Shown one piece after another: positions 23,064 to 24,283 of a stretch of 24,283 nucleotides of DNA; the first letter of the stretch is position 1; each line of letters begins with the position of its first letter. The stretch is from Lachnospiraceae bacterium. Lineage in GTDB: Bacteria > Bacillota > Clostridia > Lachnospirales > Lachnospiraceae. Below the pieces are notes generated by a model. The model was not told the DNA's origin. It ran no database searches and saw only the letters and a program-made list of their open reading frames with translations. The translations under genes and the position numbers were made by a program. The DNA lies in the NCBI GenBank assembly GCA_017477805.1, contig JAFUUM010000319.1, forward strand, positions 1 to 24,283. Direction: 5' to 3'.

Positions 23064-24200
23064 TTACCAGATATACAGTTCCTTTCCGGTGAGTTTCCAG
23101 ATGGCTTCGATGAAGTAGTAATCCCCATAGAGGATGGGGAATTCGTGGTTCGCATCATGGTAGGCTGCAGTACATTTTTCCACCAGTTCATCATGCGAAG
23201 GATCGTAGTCACAGTTCTCTCTGTCCAGAGCTTTCAGCATCTTCAGGGCTGCATCCAGATATTTTGTGGCGCCTGCGGGATCCGAAACCGGAGCGGGAGC
23301 GGTATTACTGAAGGGTTCTTCCGTTTTGGGACTGCGGGGACCGGTGTAATACCGGGAACCACATGCGGGGGTGCAGGAAACGGATCCATCAAGCAGAGAA
23401 GAAAGCAACAGCAGGCCGCAGGAAGCAATGGCTCCGGCGGTGGAATCCTGCCAGGTACAGTCTTCCGGCTGATCAAAGTCCACGGGGATCAGTCCGTTTT
23501 CCGGGATTTTGGCAATAAAGGTGTCCGCAACTTTCCGGGCAATCTTCAGATATTTTTCTTCCCCGGTGTGGAGATAGGTCATCCCGAAGCCATACAAAGC
23601 CCAGGTCTGGCCTCGTGTCCAGGAGGAACCCTCGCCTATTCCCTGACCGCCGTAGTCTCTGTCGAATTCTCCGGTGTAGGGATCAAAGCCAACGATGTGG
23701 CGAACGGAGCCGTCCTGCCGGATAAAGTGCTTCGCTGACGTGTCCGCATGGGACATGGCGATGCGGGTAAAACGGGGATCCTTCAGGACATCGGATGCCC
23801 AATACAAAAGGGGCAGGTTCATCATGCAGTCGATGATGGCCCAGCCGGTGGTGTCACGCTCATCTCCCCAATCATTCCATGCTCTGATAAAATTCCCGTT
23901 CATGTTAAAGCGTCCGGCCAGGTTTGCGGCGGCGAGAAGCCCCCTGTTTTTGGAGGTTTCATCCCCGGTCAGGCGGTATCTGGCAACGGCAGTGGGGAGC
24001 CACCGAAAGCCGGCGTCGTGATCCATTCCGTTATAGTCCAGAAAGACCGCATCCATTTTTTCTTCCGTAAAGACCGCATTGTCCCGGAAAACCTCGTCTT
24101 TTGAAGCCTGATAGAGCTGCCACATCATGCCGCCCCAGAAGCCGTTTGTCCACCAGGAGATCTGTTTTTCGCCGCTTCTGTCATCAAAGACATGATCCAC
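23064..24200 (-). CDS. GH88 unsaturated glucuronyl hydrolase, 5' end interrupted or unresolved
   Basis: 378 codons from the only in-frame start candidate, GTG 24200-24198, which lacks a good ribosome binding site. The fold is the GH88 alpha/alpha barrel: ISWWTNGFWGGMMWQLY (14-30), HDAGF with D62, IIDCMMNLPLLYW with D124, and SSWTRGQTWALYG (192-204). D62 and D124 match the catalytic pair of Bacillus unsaturated glucuronyl hydrolase (D88, D149) with nearly the same spacing. It hydrolyses the 4,5-unsaturated uronate left by polysaccharide lyases, which fits the lyase-like gene upstream. No signal peptide is visible. Residues 271-308 are a Pro/Ser/Thr-rich insertion. Homologous-looking sequence continues upstream of the GTG to an in-frame TAG, so the true N-terminus is probably longer or broken. 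Confidence 0.85.
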   Translation of the reverse strand: MDHVFDDRSGEKQISWWTNGFWGGMMWQLYQASKDEVFRDNAVFTEEKMDAVFLDYNGMDHDAGFRWLPTAVARYRLTGDETSKNRGLLAAANLAGRFNMNGNFIRAWNDWGDERDTTGWAIIDCMMNLPLLYWASDVLKDPRFTRIAMSHADTSAKHFIRQDGSVRHIVGFDPYTGEFDRDYGGQGIGEGSSWTRGQTWALYGFGMTYLHTGEEKYLKIARKVADTFIAKIPENGLIPVDFDQPEDCTWQDSTAGAIASCGLLLLSSLLDGSVSCTPACGSRYYTGPRSPKTEEPFSNTAPAPVSDPAGATKYLDAALKMLKALDRENCDYDPSHDELVEKCTAAYHDANHEFPILYGDYYFIEAIWKLTGKELYIW

Positions 24201-24283
24201 GGCGGTATAGGGGATCTTACCCCGGTTTCTTTTTGCAACTTCTTTTTCTTTTTTAAGGATCTATTCGGCAACGGACGCTGCCC
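24201..24283 (-). other. Upstream GH88 reading frame with in-frame TAG
   Basis: In the GH88 frame the bases before the GTG read ILKKEKEVAKRNRGKIPYTA, which looks like the normal GH88 N-terminus (the KIPYT motif precedes the FDD and WWTNGFW segments). This stretch has no ATG, GTG or TTG before 24200. It is cut at 24263-24261 by TAG, and the frame beyond the TAG reads AASVAE to the window edge, again protein-like. A single nonsense change, a sequencing error or recoding would explain this. Confidence 0.55.

Overview
The window is a Gram-positive chromosome segment just downstream of a Firmicutes-type replication origin. It opens with the 3' end of yaaA, then recF, gyrB and gyrA in the classic dnaA-dnaN-yaaA-recF-gyrB-gyrA order. 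The GyrA/GyrB sequences, the TTGACA/TATAAT-type promoters, the AGGAGG-type ribosome binding sites and the GH88/heparinase gene set suggest a gut or rumen Lachnospiraceae-like Clostridium relative. That placement is inference; no rRNA is present to confirm it.

Layout. (1) 1-8197, plus strand: yaaA, recF, gyrB, gyrA, a protein made only of two receiver domains, and a MelB-type sugar symporter. Gaps are short and no terminator is visible until a strong hairpin at 8209-8233. (2) 8251-11638: a GTG-started GNAT acetyltransferase (minus) diverges from an ECF sigma factor. The sigma gene overlaps a large RsiV-like membrane anti-sigma candidate whose outer part consists of two long low-complexity repeat stalks and two small modules. 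(3) 11669-15541, minus: a heterodimeric ABC exporter (BmrC/BmrD type) behind a 330-nt leader. The leader holds a consensus promoter, a 31-codon leader peptide and four segments that can form mutually exclusive 1:2, 2:3 and 3:4 helices, the last a terminator. This reads as a ribosome-controlled attenuator. (4) 15560-17428, minus: a large lipoprotein of unknown function. (5) 17603-24283: a carbohydrate region with a cytoplasmic heparinase II/III-like protein, a Gfo/Idh/MocA oxidoreductase, a cytoplasmic discoidin-like protein, a DUF2804 protein and a GH88 unsaturated glucuronyl hydrolase. The GH88 frame carries a TAG near its 5' end at the window edge.

Between the discoidin-like and DUF2804 genes lies a gene-free stretch of about 390 bases. 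It can fold, best on the minus strand, into a highly structured RNA of about 230 nt closed by a stem of about 25 bp. I could not assign it to a known family.

The lyase-like protein and GH88 make biochemical sense together: lyases produce oligosaccharides ending in 4,5-unsaturated uronate, and GH88 removes that residue. Neither shows a signal peptide, so both are probably intracellular. Most convergent gene pairs are separated by one symmetric hairpin that can terminate both transcripts. I saw no tRNA, rRNA, CRISPR array, transposase or integrase.
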